This document shows positions 25,414-36,007 of a stretch of 64,000 bases of DNA, one piece after another. Below the pieces are notes generated by a model, which was not told the origin of the DNA, did no database searches, and saw nothing but the letters and a program-made list of their open reading frames with translations. The position numbers and the translations under genes are program-made. The DNA is taken from positions 92,779-156,778 of the forward strand of contig LVBL01000003.1 in assembly GCA_001604405.1 (NCBI GenBank). Direction: 5' to 3'. Source of the stretch: Spirochaetales bacterium Spiro_10 (GTDB lineage Bacteria > Spirochaetota > Spirochaetia > Treponematales > Treponemataceae). Positions within the stretch are counted from its first letter, which is position 1. Each line of letters opens with the position of its first letter.

Positions 25414-28281
25414 ATGAAAGCTGCGATCAAGGACAACGTTCACGGGTTGAACAAGATTATTGTCAGGGGCGCGCGCGAGCACAACCTCAAAAACATAGAC
25501 ATAGAATTGCCGCGGGATAAATTGATAGTCATCTCGGGGCTGTCGGGATCCGGAAAAAGCTCCCTCGCGTTCGACACGATCTTTGCCGAGGGACAACGGC
25601 GCTACGTAGAGTCGCTGTCGGCCTACGCGCGCCAGTTTCTCGGCCGCATGGACAAGCCGGATCTCGACTATATCGAAGGCCTGTCGCCGGCCATCTCCAT
25701 CGAGCAGAAAACGACGCACAAGAATCCGCGCTCGACCGTCGGCACCGTAACGGAGATCTACGACTATTACCGCCTGCTGTTCGCCAGGATCGGACGGCCG
25801 CACTGTCCCCAGTGCGGAAAGGAGATACAGGAGCAGTCGATAGACCAGATCATCTCGACAATCTTCGCCTGGCCCAAGGGGACGAAGATCCAGATCCTCG
25901 CGCCCGTGGTCATGCGCAAGAAGGGCGAGCATCAGAAGGTAATCGCCGACGCCATGGCGGCGGGCTTCGTACGCGCGCGCATTGACGGAATGCTCGTAAC
26001 CCTGGAGGACGGGGTCAAACTCGACAAGCAGAAGAAGCATACCATCGAGATCGTGGTCGACCGCATCGTCCTGTCGGAAGACGCGCGAAAGCGCCTTGCC
26101 GAGTCGATAGAGACGGCCGTCGCGAGCTCCGGAGGCATCCTTCTCGTGACGAAGCAGGACAAGGACGGAACCGAGTCCGAGGTATTCTTCTCCCAGAAGA
26201 ACTCCTGTCCCGACTGCGGCATCTCCATGCCGGAGTTGCAGCCGCGGCTGTTCTCGTTCAACAACCCGTTCGGCGCATGTCCCGAATGTACCGGCCTCGG
26301 GGCCCGTATGGAATTCTCGCCAGAGCTGATTGTCCCCGACAAGTCGCTTTCGTTCGACGAAGGCGCGATCCTTCCGTACAACCCGGATTCTGCCTGGAAC
26401 CGAAGCCGGTTCCAGGCGCTCGCGAAGCACTATTCGTTCTCGCTGTCGACTCCGATCGCCGACCTGCCGAAAAAGATCTTCTCGGTAATCATGAACGGGT
26501 CCGGCGACCAGGCGATGGATTTCGTGTACAAGAACCGCGAGGGAACGGGACATTTCAAGTACCACCAGCCCTGGCCGGGAGTCCTCGCCGACATGCGCAG
26601 GCGCTATAACGAGACCTTCTCGGACTCGCAAAAGGAGAACTTCGAGCGGTACATGTCGAATCACGAGTGCGAGGTTTGCCACGGCATGCGGCTCAGGCCG
26701 GAGGCGCTCGCGGTAACGGTCGGCGGCAAGAACATCCACGAGGTTTCCTGTCTCTCCGTCGCGGATTCTATCGCCTACTTCGAGTCGGTCGAATTCTCCG
26801 AAACGGAGTCGAAGATCGCCAGGCAGATACTCAAGGAGATCATGTCCCGGCTGACGTTCATGAAGAACGTCGGGCTCGACTACCTGACGATGGAACGAGG
26901 TACTGCTACCATTTCGGGAGGCGAGGCGCAGCGAATCAGGCTCGCGACCCAGATCGGGTCGAGCCTCGTCGGCGTTCTCTACATACTCGACGAGCCTTCG
27001 ATCGGGCTCCATCAGCGCGACAACCAGCGGCTCATCGACACGCTCATCTACCTTCGCGACCTCGGAAACACGCTCATCGTCGTGGAACACGACGAGCAGA
27101 CCCTTCGGACGGCCGACCATATCGTCGATCTCGGTCCCGGCGCGGGCGTCCACGGCGGCTACATCGTCGCGCAGGGCACGCCCGACGAGGTGATGAAGGT
27201 CAAGAAGAGCCTGACCGGCCAGTACCTCGCGGGGACGCTCAAGATGGATGTCCCGAAGGAGCGGCGGAAGGGGAACGGAAACAGGCTCACGGTAACCGGC
27301 GTGAGGGAACACAACCTGAAGGGTATCGACGTTTCCATCCCCCTCGGGGCGTTTACCTGCATCACCGGCGTCTCCGGCTCGGGCAAGTCGACGCTTCTGT
27401 CGGACGTGCTGTACCCCGCGATATCGAACCGCGTCATGAGAACGAGCTATGACGAGGGATCGTTCGAGGGACTCGAGGGCGTCGAGTTCATCGACAAGGT
27501 CATCAATATCGACCAAAGCCCGATCGGACGGACGCCGCGCTCGAATCCGGCCACCTACGTCGGAGTGTTCACCGGCATCCGCGACCTGTTCGCGAGCCTT
27601 CCCGACGCGAAGGCCCGCGGCTACAAGCCGGGACGGTTCTCCTTCAACGTCAAGGGCGGAAGATGCGAGAACTGCCAGGGCGACGGAACGATAACGATAG
27701 AGATGAACTTCCTTTCCGACGTGTACATAACCTGCGACGTCTGCCACGGAAAGCGGTTCAACCACGAGACGCTCGAGGTGCGCTTCAAGGGAAAGAGCAT
27801 CGCCGACGTTCTCGACATGACGATCGAGGAGGCCGCCGAGTTTTTCGCGTCGATCCCGCATATCGCGCGGAAGATGGAGACCCTGCTCTCGGTAGGGCTC
27901 GGGTACGTCAAGCTCGGACAGTCTGCCCTGACGCTTTCCGGCGGCGAGGCGCAGCGCGTCAAGCTCGCAAACGAGCTCGCCCGCAGGTCCACGGGTAAGA
28001 CGCTCTACATCCTTGACGAGCCGACGACGGGACTCCATTTCGCGGACGTCAAGCAGCTGATGTCGGTCATCCAGCGGCTCGTTGACCAGGGAAACAGCGT
28101 GGTGATGATCGAGCATAACCTCGACGTCATTGCCCAGGCGGACTTCGTCGTCGATCTCGGGCCGGAAGGCGGGTTCAGGGGCGGAACCATCGTGGCGCAG
28201 GGCACCCCCGAGGCGGTCGCCAAGGCGAAGAAGTCGCATACCGGCAAGTATCTCGGCGAGCTTCTGGAACGGTCCCGATGA
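25414..28281 (+). CDS. uvrA: excinuclease ABC subunit A
   Basis: 955 residues. DNA-damage sensor of nucleotide excision repair. Two ABC ATPase halves: first Walker A 'GLSGSGKSS' (residues 42-50), second 'GVSGSGKST' near 655. Signatures '[11 protein letters not shown]' and '[11 protein letters not shown]'; zinc-finger cysteine pairs 'CPQCG', 'CPDCG', 'CPECTG', 'CEVCHG' and 'CENCQG...CDVCHG'. The N-terminus has about 11 residues more than usual; a TTG at 25447 would remove them but would need a leader. The 3' end overlaps lptD by 4 nt. Confidence 0.98.
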   Translation: MKAAIKDNVHGLNKIIVRGAREHNLKNIDIELPRDKLIVISGLSGSGKSSLAFDTIFAEGQRRYVESLSAYARQFLGRMDKPDLDYIEGLSPAISIEQKTTHKNPRSTVGTVTEIYDYYRLLFARIGRPHCPQCGKEIQEQSIDQIISTIFAWPKGTKIQILAPVVMRKKGEHQKVIADAMAAGFVRARIDGMLVTLEDGVKLDKQKKHTIEIVVDRIVLSEDARKRLAESIETAVASSGGILLVTKQDKDGTESEVFFSQKNSCPDCGISMPELQPRLFSFNNPFGACPECTGLGARMEFSPELIVPDKSLSFDEGAILPYNPDSAWNRSRFQALAKHYSFSLSTPIADLPKKIFSVIMNGSGDQAMDFVYKNREGTGHFKYHQPWPGVLADMRRRYNETFSDSQKENFERYMSNHECEVCHGMRLRPEALAVTVGGKNIHEVSCLSVADSIAYFESVEFSETESKIARQILKEIMSRLTFMKNVGLDYLTMERGTATISGGEAQRIRLATQIGSSLVGVLYILDEPSIGLHQRDNQRLIDTLIYLRDLGNTLIVVEHDEQTLRTADHIVDLGPGAGVHGGYIVAQGTPDEVMKVKKSLTGQYLAGTLKMDVPKERRKGNGNRLTVTGVREHNLKGIDVSIPLGAFTCITGVSGSGKSTLLSDVLYPAISNRVMRTSYDEGSFEGLEGVEFIDKVINIDQSPIGRTPRSNPATYVGVFTGIRDLFASLPDAKARGYKPGRFSFNVKGGRCENCQGDGTITIEMNFLSDVYITCDVCHGKRFNHETLEVRFKGKSIADVLDMTIEEAAEFFASIPHIARKMETLLSVGLGYVKLGQSALTLSGGEAQRVKLANELARRSTGKTLYILDEPTTGLHFADVKQLMSVIQRLVDQGNSVVMIEHNLDVIAQADFVVDLGPEGGFRGGTIVAQGTPEAVAKAKKSHTGKYLGELLERSR

Positions 28282-31200
28282 GGATTACGCGGCGCGCCCT
28301 TCTTGTCCTGTCGTTCCTCGTGTCGTTGAACGCATGGGCGGAAGAGCGAACCGTCAAGATCGAATCGGCCAGAATCACCGAATACGTAAAACGGACCGAA
28401 CCCGCGGGCGTCGCGGAGGGCGCGACCGCCTCGACGGGAACCTACGGCGAGGAGATCCTCAGGTTTACCGGCGACGTCGTCATCGTGGTGACCGAAGGCT
28501 CTTCCGTTTCGCGCATAGGCGCCGACGAGATACTGTTCGACAAGTCGCGCGACACGCTCGAGGCGCGCGGAAACGTCACGTACGAGCATTCGACGGGCAA
28601 GAGCGGAGGCGAGAAGTACCGTGGAGAGGCGCTCCTGTTCGACATAAAAAAGCAGGAAGGCGTTTTCATGAAGGGCGTCGTGACCCAGGACTCGGGCAAG
28701 AAGGACGGCGATCCGTACATAATCCACGCCGAGATCACGGGACGCGACTCGAGCTCGACGATAGCCTTCAAGGACGCGGTGCTGACGACTTGCGACGAGG
28801 ACGAGCCGCATTGGTCCATCAACGCGTCCCGCGTATGGCTCCTGCCGGGAAACGAGATCGCGATACTGAACGGGATACTGTATATCGGCCCGCTTCCCGT
28901 TTTCTACATACCGTTCTTCTACTATCCCGGCGACGAGATGATCGTCCATCCCGTATTCGGCTTCAGAAATCGCGAGGGGTATTTCGTCCAGACAACGACG
29001 TACCTCGCGGGAAGGAAACCGCTCCCGCAAAAGGACGCGAAGGAGGGAACGTCGTTCGCGGATTTTCTCCAGGGTGATACCCTGAAGGAGCAGAGGAGGG
29101 AAGGCCTATTCCTGAGAAACCTTCCCGAGGATGCCAAGGACTCGAACGGGGATTACCTGAAACTCATGGTCGACGGCTACTCGTCACTCGGCGCCATGGT
29201 CGGCGTAGACGGGTCGTTCCAGACGTCCGGTTACGTGAACTCCGTCAAGTTCCTCGGATCAGTCGCGTTCTCGAAAACCCTCTTCGCGCCGTCCTCAGGC
29301 ATTCTCTACTCGACGTACGACTCCCTTGGAAACGAGCATTACAACAAGGGCATATTCTTCGGGAACGAGATCCCCGTCCGGTACCGGACCGAGTTTTCCC
29401 TCAAGATGGACAAGAAACCCTTTCAGCTTTCCGTGTCGCTGCCCCTCGTGTCCGATCCCGAATATATGGACGATTTCTTTGACAGGTCCGAAGATCTCAA
29501 CTGGTTCAAATTCCTCACCGAACAGGCGGAGCTTGCCCGGGACGACAATGATACCGACGAGACGACGTACTCATGGACCGTATCCGGATCGATAAAGCCG
29601 GACATGTCCTGGTCGGGCCCCTGGCTCGATACCCTGAGCGTCTCGACGCTCTCGGGAGTGATGACCTTCAACTCCAAGACAAACTCGACGCTTTCGGGTG
29701 AGGAGGCGCTGTACTCCCCCGAGCGGCTGTTCTACTACCCTGAATTGATCAAGCCGGAGATCCGCGTTTCGATGGGAGGAACCCTTCTTTCGTCCGCGAA
29801 CGAACCGGCCGCGCGAAGCGCGAGACAGGAGACGGGAACGCTGGGAAATCCCTTCAAGGAAGAACCCGCGGATTCGTCCGCGGCGGTTTCGGACAAAAAA
29901 GGCGTAAGCGAGTCCAAGGAAGGTCAGTCATCCGGCGAATCCCAGGAGGCAGCAACCAAGCAAAAAACGGTTGACGCGTTTTTGCCGCCGCTTTCGGGGG
30001 CCGTCACCCCGGTGAGCGGAATTGGCGACACGGCATATTCGGTTACATGGGGTTTTGATCCGCAGTATATCCAGGAAATCCGGTATAGCCCCGCGGGATG
30101 GAATCAGCCGTCCGACATCGACTGGAACGATTACTCCTCGCTGTATTACCAGTTGAGGGCCTCGGCCAGAATAAGGGGGCTCTATTCCGTCGACAATGAC
30201 TTCCTGTCCCTTTCGTCGATGCTTTCATTCAGCGGTACGTATCAGGACCACCCCTGGCTGTCCGCGGACGTCTATGATACTGCCGCAAAGCGCGACGCCG
30301 TGGTTTTGAGCGATTACAAGGCGTCGGTATACCAGGTCACATCGACGGACTCCGTCAAATTCGTGCCCTTCAACCGTGACGAGCTTCTCAAGCCGGTATC
30401 CCTTGCGTGGGACTTCAAGGGCGATCTTATAAAAAACGAGTTTACCGGAACGGTGGCGGACCCCGCGTGGGAAAACCGACCGTTCGAATGGAGCAAGGAC
30501 TACGTTTCGACACATACCGCGACCTCGGTTGTCGGCGTCGCGCTCGGTCCCTACGAGCAGAAAGTGACCTTCGTGAACAACCTTCCTCCCTTGCTTCAGT
30601 CCTATTCCGGCACCGCGCAATTTGCCTGGCTGTACGGCACGCTGACCATGACGTCGAAGCTCTATGAGAAGGAGGTCGCCGCCGGGGAAAACGACTGGCT
30701 CTGGGATCCGCTCAAAAGCACGCTGAACTGGTCGTTTCCGATAGGACTCAAGCTAACGCAGGAATACACGCACAGTATCGAGGAGAACGAGCCTTCCCGC
30801 CTGTATTTCTCCGCCTCCTACGGGAGTCTTTCGGCGTATTACACCATGACGAGCGCGATCCCGTACCGGCTCGATATCATGCAAGGCTGGGTTCTCGACG
30901 GTACGGCAAAGGAGTTCGTTCCCTCAGACGCCGGACTGACCTATGACAACAGCGCGAAGCCGTTAAGCATATACAGATGGAACAACCGTCTGTATCTGAA
31001 CCTGTCCCTGTACTCCAATCTCAAATTCGACCTGTTGCGCATAACAAACAGCAGTTTCACCTTCTCGCCAAAGCTGACGTTCAAGGTGTACGACTTTCTC
31101 GACCTGTCGCTCAGTTCGACAAGCTCGAACGAGGTGATCGCCCGCTATTTCCAGGACTGGATGGACTTGCCCGTAACGCTGCCAGGAGAGACCAATATCG

Positions 31201-31493
31201 TAAAGGACCTCGTCAAGTCGTTCAATTTTTTCAACACGTCGGACCGGGAGATGTCAGGATTCAAGCTAAAAAACATGAAATTCGGAATGACGCACTACCT
31301 GCATGACTGGACGATGAATCTCGATATTACCGTGGAACCGACCCTCAGGTCCTCGGGATCCTCGTATTACTACGATTTTACCCCGACCGTAGACTTCATC
31401 GTTCAGTGGAAACCGATCTCCGACATAAAGACGAGGGTACGGTCCAAGGAAGGGGTGTTTACGTTAAATACCACGGACAGCGACGATGACTAG
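28278..31493 (+). CDS. lptD: LptD-like outer-membrane assembly protein
   Basis: 1071 residues. Signal peptide about 1-21. An N-terminal OstA/LptA-like beta-jellyroll ('[41 protein letters not shown]', about 50-150) follows, then the LptD insert block '[18 protein letters not shown]' and a ~750-residue beta-strand-rich barrel with many aromatic ends, finishing in a negatively charged tail. LptD inserts lipopolysaccharide into the outer leaflet. Treponemes such as T. pallidum lack LPS yet keep an LptD-like protein, so the cargo could be another lipid. A Ser/Glu-rich linker at about 515-570 looks like an exposed loop. It is coupled to uvrA. Confidence 0.82.
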   Translation: MRITRRALLVLSFLVSLNAWAEERTVKIESARITEYVKRTEPAGVAEGATASTGTYGEEILRFTGDVVIVVTEGSSVSRIGADEILFDKSRDTLEARGNVTYEHSTGKSGGEKYRGEALLFDIKKQEGVFMKGVVTQDSGKKDGDPYIIHAEITGRDSSSTIAFKDAVLTTCDEDEPHWSINASRVWLLPGNEIAILNGILYIGPLPVFYIPFFYYPGDEMIVHPVFGFRNREGYFVQTTTYLAGRKPLPQKDAKEGTSFADFLQGDTLKEQRREGLFLRNLPEDAKDSNGDYLKLMVDGYSSLGAMVGVDGSFQTSGYVNSVKFLGSVAFSKTLFAPSSGILYSTYDSLGNEHYNKGIFFGNEIPVRYRTEFSLKMDKKPFQLSVSLPLVSDPEYMDDFFDRSEDLNWFKFLTEQAELARDDNDTDETTYSWTVSGSIKPDMSWSGPWLDTLSVSTLSGVMTFNSKTNSTLSGEEALYSPERLFYYPELIKPEIRVSMGGTLLSSANEPAARSARQETGTLGNPFKEEPADSSAAVSDKKGVSESKEGQSSGESQEAATKQKTVDAFLPPLSGAVTPVSGIGDTAYSVTWGFDPQYIQEIRYSPAGWNQPSDIDWNDYSSLYYQLRASARIRGLYSVDNDFLSLSSMLSFSGTYQDHPWLSADVYDTAAKRDAVVLSDYKASVYQVTSTDSVKFVPFNRDELLKPVSLAWDFKGDLIKNEFTGTVADPAWENRPFEWSKDYVSTHTATSVVGVALGPYEQKVTFVNNLPPLLQSYSGTAQFAWLYGTLTMTSKLYEKEVAAGENDWLWDPLKSTLNWSFPIGLKLTQEYTHSIEENEPSRLYFSASYGSLSAYYTMTSAIPYRLDIMQGWVLDGTAKEFVPSDAGLTYDNSAKPLSIYRWNNRLYLNLSLYSNLKFDLLRITNSSFTFSPKLTFKVYDFLDLSLSSTSSNEVIARYFQDWMDLPVTLPGETNIVKDLVKSFNFFNTSDREMSGFKLKNMKFGMTHYLHDWTMNLDITVEPTLRSSGSSYYYDFTPTVDFIVQWKPISDIKTRVRSKEGVFTLNTTDSDDD

Positions 31494-31496
31494 CCT

Positions 31497-31519
31497 CGAA
31501 CCTTGACGGTTCGGTCAAG
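31497..31519. repeat. two overlapping inverted repeats at the phoH promoter
   Basis: CGAACC/GGTTCG (31497-31502 and 31508-31513, 5-nt loop) overlaps CTTGAC/GTCAAG (31502-31507 and 31514-31519, 6-nt loop). The two hairpins are mutually exclusive, and both include the -35 hexamer of phoH. They could be an operator, or processing structures behind lptD. Confidence 0.5.
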
Positions 31520-31532
31520 ATATATGTACACT
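31503..31532 (+). promoter_or_regulatory. sigma-70 promoter of the phoH operon
   Basis: TTGACG (31503-31508), 18-nt spacer, TACACT (31527-31532). The predicted leader is only about 10 nt but contains AAGAGG, which decides the TTG start at 31550. Confidence 0.6.
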
Positions 31533-31549
31533 TTCCCGAAGAGGTTTAT

Positions 31550-32497
31550 TTGGACAACGGATATACGATAGTATTGGGCGACAGGGACATTTTACACGCC
31601 GTTTGCGGGGTAAATGACGGTAATCTGCGCGCTATAGAGGATTATCTCGGAGTCCCGGTGTTGACGAGGGGAAACGAACTCACCGTCGCCTCTGACGACG
31701 ATGACGTCTGTCGCAAATTTCAGGGTCTCGTTGACGCGGTTCTCTCGGGTCACGAGCGTTCCCCGGGCGGTTACCCGGGGATGATCCCCGACTTGATAGC
31801 CGGGATGGAAGAAGGATTCGGCGAGTCCCTGAACCAGGCCTGCATTCGGATTCCCCAGGCCTCTTCTCCCGTCGTACCGAGAACGATCCGTCAGGCAGAG
31901 CTGATACGCGCCCTTGAAACCCACGACATGGTTTTCTCGGTCGGCCCCGCTGGGTGCGGGAAGACGTTCATCGCCGTCGCGCACGCCCTTCAGCGCGTAC
32001 TGAGCCATCAATACCGAAAGCTGATTCTGACCCGTCCCGTCGTGGAGGCGGGCGAGAATCTCGGCTTTTTGCCGGGCGATCTCGAGCAAAAGCTCGATCC
32101 CTATCTTCGCCCGTTGCAGGACGCCATGGAGGAACTCGTTCCGCGCGAGACCATCAAGCGGATGAGCGAGTCCGGAGTGATCGAGATAGCCCCGCTCGCC
32201 TATATGAGGGGAAGGAGCCTTTCCAACGCGATAATACTACTTGACGAGGCGCAAAACACGACACGCGAACAGATGAAGATGTTCTTGACCCGCCCGGGCG
32301 AGAACTCGAAGGCGATTATCACCGGCGACATTACGCAAGTCGATTTGCCCAGTCGCGTGGAGTCCGGTCTCGTATCGGCCATGCGCGTGCTTGGGGGAAT
32401 ACCGGAGATCGCGTTCGTAACGCTCGAAGACAGGGACGTTGTGCGTAATCCGTTGGTCAGGAAGATAGTGCAGGCATATGAGCAAAAGAATTCGTGA
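31550..32497 (+). CDS. phoH: PhoH-family ATPase
   Basis: 315 residues. The start is TTG with AAGAGG 5 nt upstream; there is no nearby in-frame ATG. N-terminal KH-like region, then the PhoH ATPase core with Walker A 'GPAGCGKT' near residue 129, 'LTRPVVEAGENLGFLPGDLEQKLDPYLRP', Walker B 'AIILLDEAQNTT', and 'ITGDITQVDLP'. PhoH proteins are linked to RNA metabolism and ribosome maturation; the exact reaction is unsettled. It overlaps the HD gene by 20 nt; phoH, HD protein, ybeY and corC form a widely conserved cluster. Confidence 0.94.
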   Translation: MDNGYTIVLGDRDILHAVCGVNDGNLRAIEDYLGVPVLTRGNELTVASDDDDVCRKFQGLVDAVLSGHERSPGGYPGMIPDLIAGMEEGFGESLNQACIRIPQASSPVVPRTIRQAELIRALETHDMVFSVGPAGCGKTFIAVAHALQRVLSHQYRKLILTRPVVEAGENLGFLPGDLEQKLDPYLRPLQDAMEELVPRETIKRMSESGVIEIAPLAYMRGRSLSNAIILLDEAQNTTREQMKMFLTRPGENSKAIITGDITQVDLPSRVESGLVSAMRVLGGIPEIAFVTLEDRDVVRNPLVRKIVQAYEQKNS

Positions 32498-34742
32498 AGG
32501 TTCCGTTTTTACCAGGATGCTGACGCGGCGGATGCTCCGCAATCGCAGCGAAATCGCCCTTATGGTCGCCTCGTTTCTGGCGCTTTTGTTGGCGACGTAT
32601 TTCGGTTCGGTGCAGGTTAACGGCATCAGGCGGCTGAGCCTTTCCGACTTCGAGATCGGAAAGGTCGCGGATCGGGACGTGGTGGCAAGCAGGGAGATAT
32701 CATTCGTCGACGAATACGCGACAAGGATACGAAGGGAGGCGAGGCAGCGGCTCGTCACGGCCGTGTTCCGGTACGACCGCTCGGTTTCCGCCTCTATGCT
32801 GGAATCCTTCGAGGGCTTCACGGTTTTCCTGGACAGGCTGTACCAGCGATCCACGGGCATCGAGCAGTTCATGCTCGAGCTTCAGCAGGAATATCCCGGC
32901 GTCCTTGAGCGCAAGCAGATGCAGGCCCTCTACATGAATCCCGACAGGAGCGGATTCCTGTCCACGACGCGCATGGTCTTCAAGCAGATCGTCAGCGAGG
33001 GAGTCGTCGCGTTTCCCGACGAGGGGATGAACAGGTTCAACCAGACCGACGTGGAGGTCGTGCGTTGGAAGAACGACCGTCAGGAACGGTCGGAGGTTCC
33101 CAAGGATTCGCTGCTGACGCTGAACGACTTGCGTTCGAGAATCCAGTCCTCGCTAACGGTCATGCGGAAGGGCCCCGCTATAACGGATCAGATACTCGCC
33201 GTCATCAGGCCCTTCGTGAAGGTCAACCTCGTCTATCAGAGCGACGAGAGCGAGGCCAAGATAGAAAACGCGATACGCCAGGTCGCCCCCGTGCTCGTCG
33301 TCATCCAGAAAGGGCAAAAAATCGTGAAACGGGGCTTTCTCGTCAACGAGGAAAGCTACCAGCAGCTCGAGGCGCTCGCGTCGTCAGGCGCCTTTATCGA
33401 CTTGCGTGAATTCGCCGGAACGGCGCTCTTTCTGGCCTTGATAGCCATCATGGCGGTATACTCGTTCTCGAAGGGACTGTCGGGCGAGGCGCTGGACTTC
33501 GGGCTCAAGACGTTCATCGCGGTCTCGCTTTCCGTCCTGTACGTCTTCACGCTTGTGTTCTCTAGGATGCAGTCGTTCAGCCTGCAACTGGACATGGCGG
33601 CCGTCATGCCCGCCGCGCTCGTTTCCATGCTGCTGTCGGTGATGATCAGCCGCAGATTCGCCCTTATCGGCTCCTTTGTCGGCTTCATGCTCGTATTGTG
33701 CGCGTCGGGCTTTGCTCCGGGCATCGCCACGTTCTCGCTCGTGTCCGGGGTCGCCGGCGTGAGCGCGGTAAGGCTAACCGGGAAACGGATAGATCTCGTC
33801 AAGTCGGCGTGCATCATGGCGGCGGTAAACCCCGCCATCGTCGCGATCCTCGACGTGATCGTTCCCGGAGAAACCTCCAACCTTTCCTTCGCGCTGGTCG
33901 GATCCTCGGTAAACGGCTTCATGAGCGGGATTCTGCTGCTCGGTTTCCTGCCGATACTCGAAACAGTCCTGAACACCTCGACGAGCTTCCGTCTCATGGA
34001 GTTTTCGGATCTCAATTCGCCCATCATGAAGAAGATGCTTCTTTCCGTGTCGGGCACCTACAACCATTCGATAATGGTCGCGACGCTCGCTGAAAGCGCC
34101 TGCCGCGAGATCGGCGCCGACCCGCTGCTTGCCCGCGTCGGGGCGTACTACCACGATATCGGAAAGATCGACCAAAGCGAGTATTTCGTGGAGAACCAGA
34201 CCAGCTACAACAAGCACCTGGACATCAACCCCCGCCTGTCGGCCACCGTCATCCGGAGCCACGTCAAGCAAGGCGTGGAGAAGGCGCGACAGCTCAGGCT
34301 TCCCCGCGAGGTGATCGAGATCATATCGGAACATCACGGAAACAGCATCATTTCGTATTTCTACAACGAGGCGAAAAAACAGAACGCGGAAATCGACAAG
34401 GAAGACTTCACCTACCCGGGGAACCCGCCGAAGAGCAGGGAGTCGGCCGTCGTCATGCTCGCCGACGTCGTCGAGGCCGCGTGCAGGACGCTCGAGAAGC
34501 CGTCGGTGCCGCGATTGGAGAAATTCATCAACGAACTCGTGTCGGGAAAAATCGAGACCAAGCAGCTCGACGAATGCGACCTGACGTTCAGGGACATCGA
34601 GATCGTGAAAAGGACGTTCGTCGGCATACTCGCCGGGTACTATCATTCAAGGATAGAGTACCCGAACCAGAAGGATCCGGACTCGGCCGACGGCGCGGTC
34701 TCCTCCCAACAAGAACACATACTGAAGGGTAAAAAGGAATGA
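32478..34742 (+). CDS. pgpH: 7TMR-HD cyclic-dinucleotide phosphodiesterase (PgpH-like)
   Basis: 754 residues. First helix about 25-48, a large extracytoplasmic 7TMR-HDED domain (about 50-305), seven clustered transmembrane helices (about 315-510), and a cytoplasmic HD domain with H530 ('TYNHSIMVA') and H559-D560 ('YYHDIGK'), plus 'EHHGNSIISYFYNEA'. Members of this family hydrolyse c-di-AMP. No c-di-AMP synthase is in the window. It is coupled to phoH and ybeY through overlapping ends. Confidence 0.9.
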   Translation: MSKRIREGSVFTRMLTRRMLRNRSEIALMVASFLALLLATYFGSVQVNGIRRLSLSDFEIGKVADRDVVASREISFVDEYATRIRREARQRLVTAVFRYDRSVSASMLESFEGFTVFLDRLYQRSTGIEQFMLELQQEYPGVLERKQMQALYMNPDRSGFLSTTRMVFKQIVSEGVVAFPDEGMNRFNQTDVEVVRWKNDRQERSEVPKDSLLTLNDLRSRIQSSLTVMRKGPAITDQILAVIRPFVKVNLVYQSDESEAKIENAIRQVAPVLVVIQKGQKIVKRGFLVNEESYQQLEALASSGAFIDLREFAGTALFLALIAIMAVYSFSKGLSGEALDFGLKTFIAVSLSVLYVFTLVFSRMQSFSLQLDMAAVMPAALVSMLLSVMISRRFALIGSFVGFMLVLCASGFAPGIATFSLVSGVAGVSAVRLTGKRIDLVKSACIMAAVNPAIVAILDVIVPGETSNLSFALVGSSVNGFMSGILLLGFLPILETVLNTSTSFRLMEFSDLNSPIMKKMLLSVSGTYNHSIMVATLAESACREIGADPLLARVGAYYHDIGKIDQSEYFVENQTSYNKHLDINPRLSATVIRSHVKQGVEKARQLRLPREVIEIISEHHGNSIISYFYNEAKKQNAEIDKEDFTYPGNPPKSRESAVVMLADVVEAACRTLEKPSVPRLEKFINELVSGKIETKQLDECDLTFRDIEIVKRTFVGILAGYYHSRIEYPNQKDPDSADGAVSSQQEHILKGKKE

Positions 34743-35206
34743 ACAACAAAATTGTCCTGGAATGCGAGGAGGGAATGGAACGCCCTGCATGGGCGGACCG
34801 CCTCGCGTCGTTTGCCGAACTGGTGCTGGAGGGAACGGACAAGAGGAATTGGGACTTGTCGATACTCCTTTGCCGCGATCCCTTCATCGCCGACCTGAAC
34901 AGGGAGTACCGCAAGATCGACGGACCGACCGACGTGCTATCCTTCGAGCAAGGCGACGAGTACGTCGACGACGCGGGCGATACGTGGTTCAGCGCCGGCG
35001 ACATCGTTATCAGCGTCGACTCGCTCATGTCGAACGCGCGCGAATTCGGCGTCACCCCCGACGAGGAGCTGAAACGGCTCGTCATTCACGGCATCCTCCA
35101 CCTGTCAGGCATGGACCACTCCACGAATTCGCCCGACGAGGAAATGCTCGTCTTGCAGGAGAGCCTCCTTCTGTCGTTTTCCGGCACGGAGGTGTACGAG
35201 CAATGA
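34739..35206 (+). CDS. ybeY: endoribonuclease YbeY
   Basis: 155 residues. Zinc motif 'HGILHLSGMDH' (His117, His121, His127) and the upstream family block 'LNREYRKIDGPTDVLSFEQ' identify it. YbeY takes part in 16S rRNA 3'-end maturation and ribosome quality control. The N-terminal ~25 residues are less conserved. Both ends overlap neighbours by 4 nt (ATGA), as expected in the phoH-pgpH-ybeY-corC operon. Confidence 0.95.
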   Translation: MNNKIVLECEEGMERPAWADRLASFAELVLEGTDKRNWDLSILLCRDPFIADLNREYRKIDGPTDVLSFEQGDEYVDDAGDTWFSAGDIVISVDSLMSNAREFGVTPDEELKRLVIHGILHLSGMDHSTNSPDEEMLVLQESLLLSFSGTEVYEQ

Positions 35207-36006
35207 CCTTACCGTTCATGCGCCGTAATCGCGGCGCGAAGGACAGCAAGCAGGGCCCCGAGTCCCCGGACCTCGACATCGAAAAATCGATAGAGGAAAG
35301 CCTCAACGATGAAAAGCGAGACATGATCCGCGGAGTCGTCGACCTTTCCGAAACGTCAGTCCGCGAGGTCATGGTCCCCAGGATAGACGTCGATTTTCTG
35401 TCCATGGACATGGACGAGGGGGACCTTCTCGACAAGGTGGCGACAAGCGGACATTCGCGGTTTCCTGTGTACCTCGACACGATAGACAACGTCGTGGGAA
35501 TTTTGTACGTGAAGGACCTGATTAAGATCAGCGCGCGAAAGGAACGGCTGGACCTCGAAAAGATGGTAAGAAAGCCTTTTTTCGTGCCCGAATCGAAGAG
35601 GATCGACACCCTGCTCAGGGAATTCAAGCGGCGCCACGTGCATATCGCCGTGGTGATAGACGAGTTCGGCGGCGTGTCCGGAATCGTCAGCATGGAAGAC
35701 ATTATCGAGGAGATAGTCGGCGACATCCAGGACGAGTTCGACAACGAGAGGGAAGATATACTCCCGATAGGCGACGGCGTGTGGCTTTGCGACGCGCGCG
35801 TCAACCTTGACGACCTCAGGGAGTTTTTTCAGGACGAGGTTCCCGGCGAGGAATTCGACACGCTGGGAGGCTTTGTCTTCGACCTGTTCGGCAAGATTCC
35901 TGTCAAGTACGAGAAGGCATCCTGGAAAAACCTCGATTTCATCGTACAGGACATGGAAGGGCATCGAATCAACACGGTGAAGATCGTGAGAAGAAAGGAA
36001 GCATAG
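35203..36006 (+). CDS. corC: CorC/HlyC-type CBS-domain protein
   Basis: 267 residues from the ATG at 35203 that overlaps the ybeY stop. No membrane domain. Tandem CBS domains ('VREVMVPRIDVDFLSMD', 'HSRFPVYLDTIDNVVGILYVKDL', 'VHIAVVIDEFGGVSGIVSMEDIIEEIVGDI' blocks, about 50-185) are followed by a CorC_HlyC C-terminal domain ('LCDARVNLDDLREFF', 'DTLGGFVFDLFGKIP'). Proposed roles include magnesium/cobalt efflux; a transport function without the DUF21 membrane part is not proven. Conserved partner of ybeY. Confidence 0.92.
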   Translation: MTLPFMRRNRGAKDSKQGPESPDLDIEKSIEESLNDEKRDMIRGVVDLSETSVREVMVPRIDVDFLSMDMDEGDLLDKVATSGHSRFPVYLDTIDNVVGILYVKDLIKISARKERLDLEKMVRKPFFVPESKRIDTLLREFKRRHVHIAVVIDEFGGVSGIVSMEDIIEEIVGDIQDEFDNEREDILPIGDGVWLCDARVNLDDLREFFQDEVPGEEFDTLGGFVFDLFGKIPVKYEKASWKNLDFIVQDMEGHRINTVKIVRRKEA

Positions 36007-36007
36007 C

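Noticed and set aside
25405..28239. A 944-residue open frame on the minus strand opposite uvrA, and similar long antisense frames opposite greA (5069-7720) and mrfA (54051-56510)
   Set aside because: They mirror the codon bias of the real genes in GC-rich DNA; the translations are rich in Arg/Val/Asp with no family motif, and the sense frames are unmistakable.
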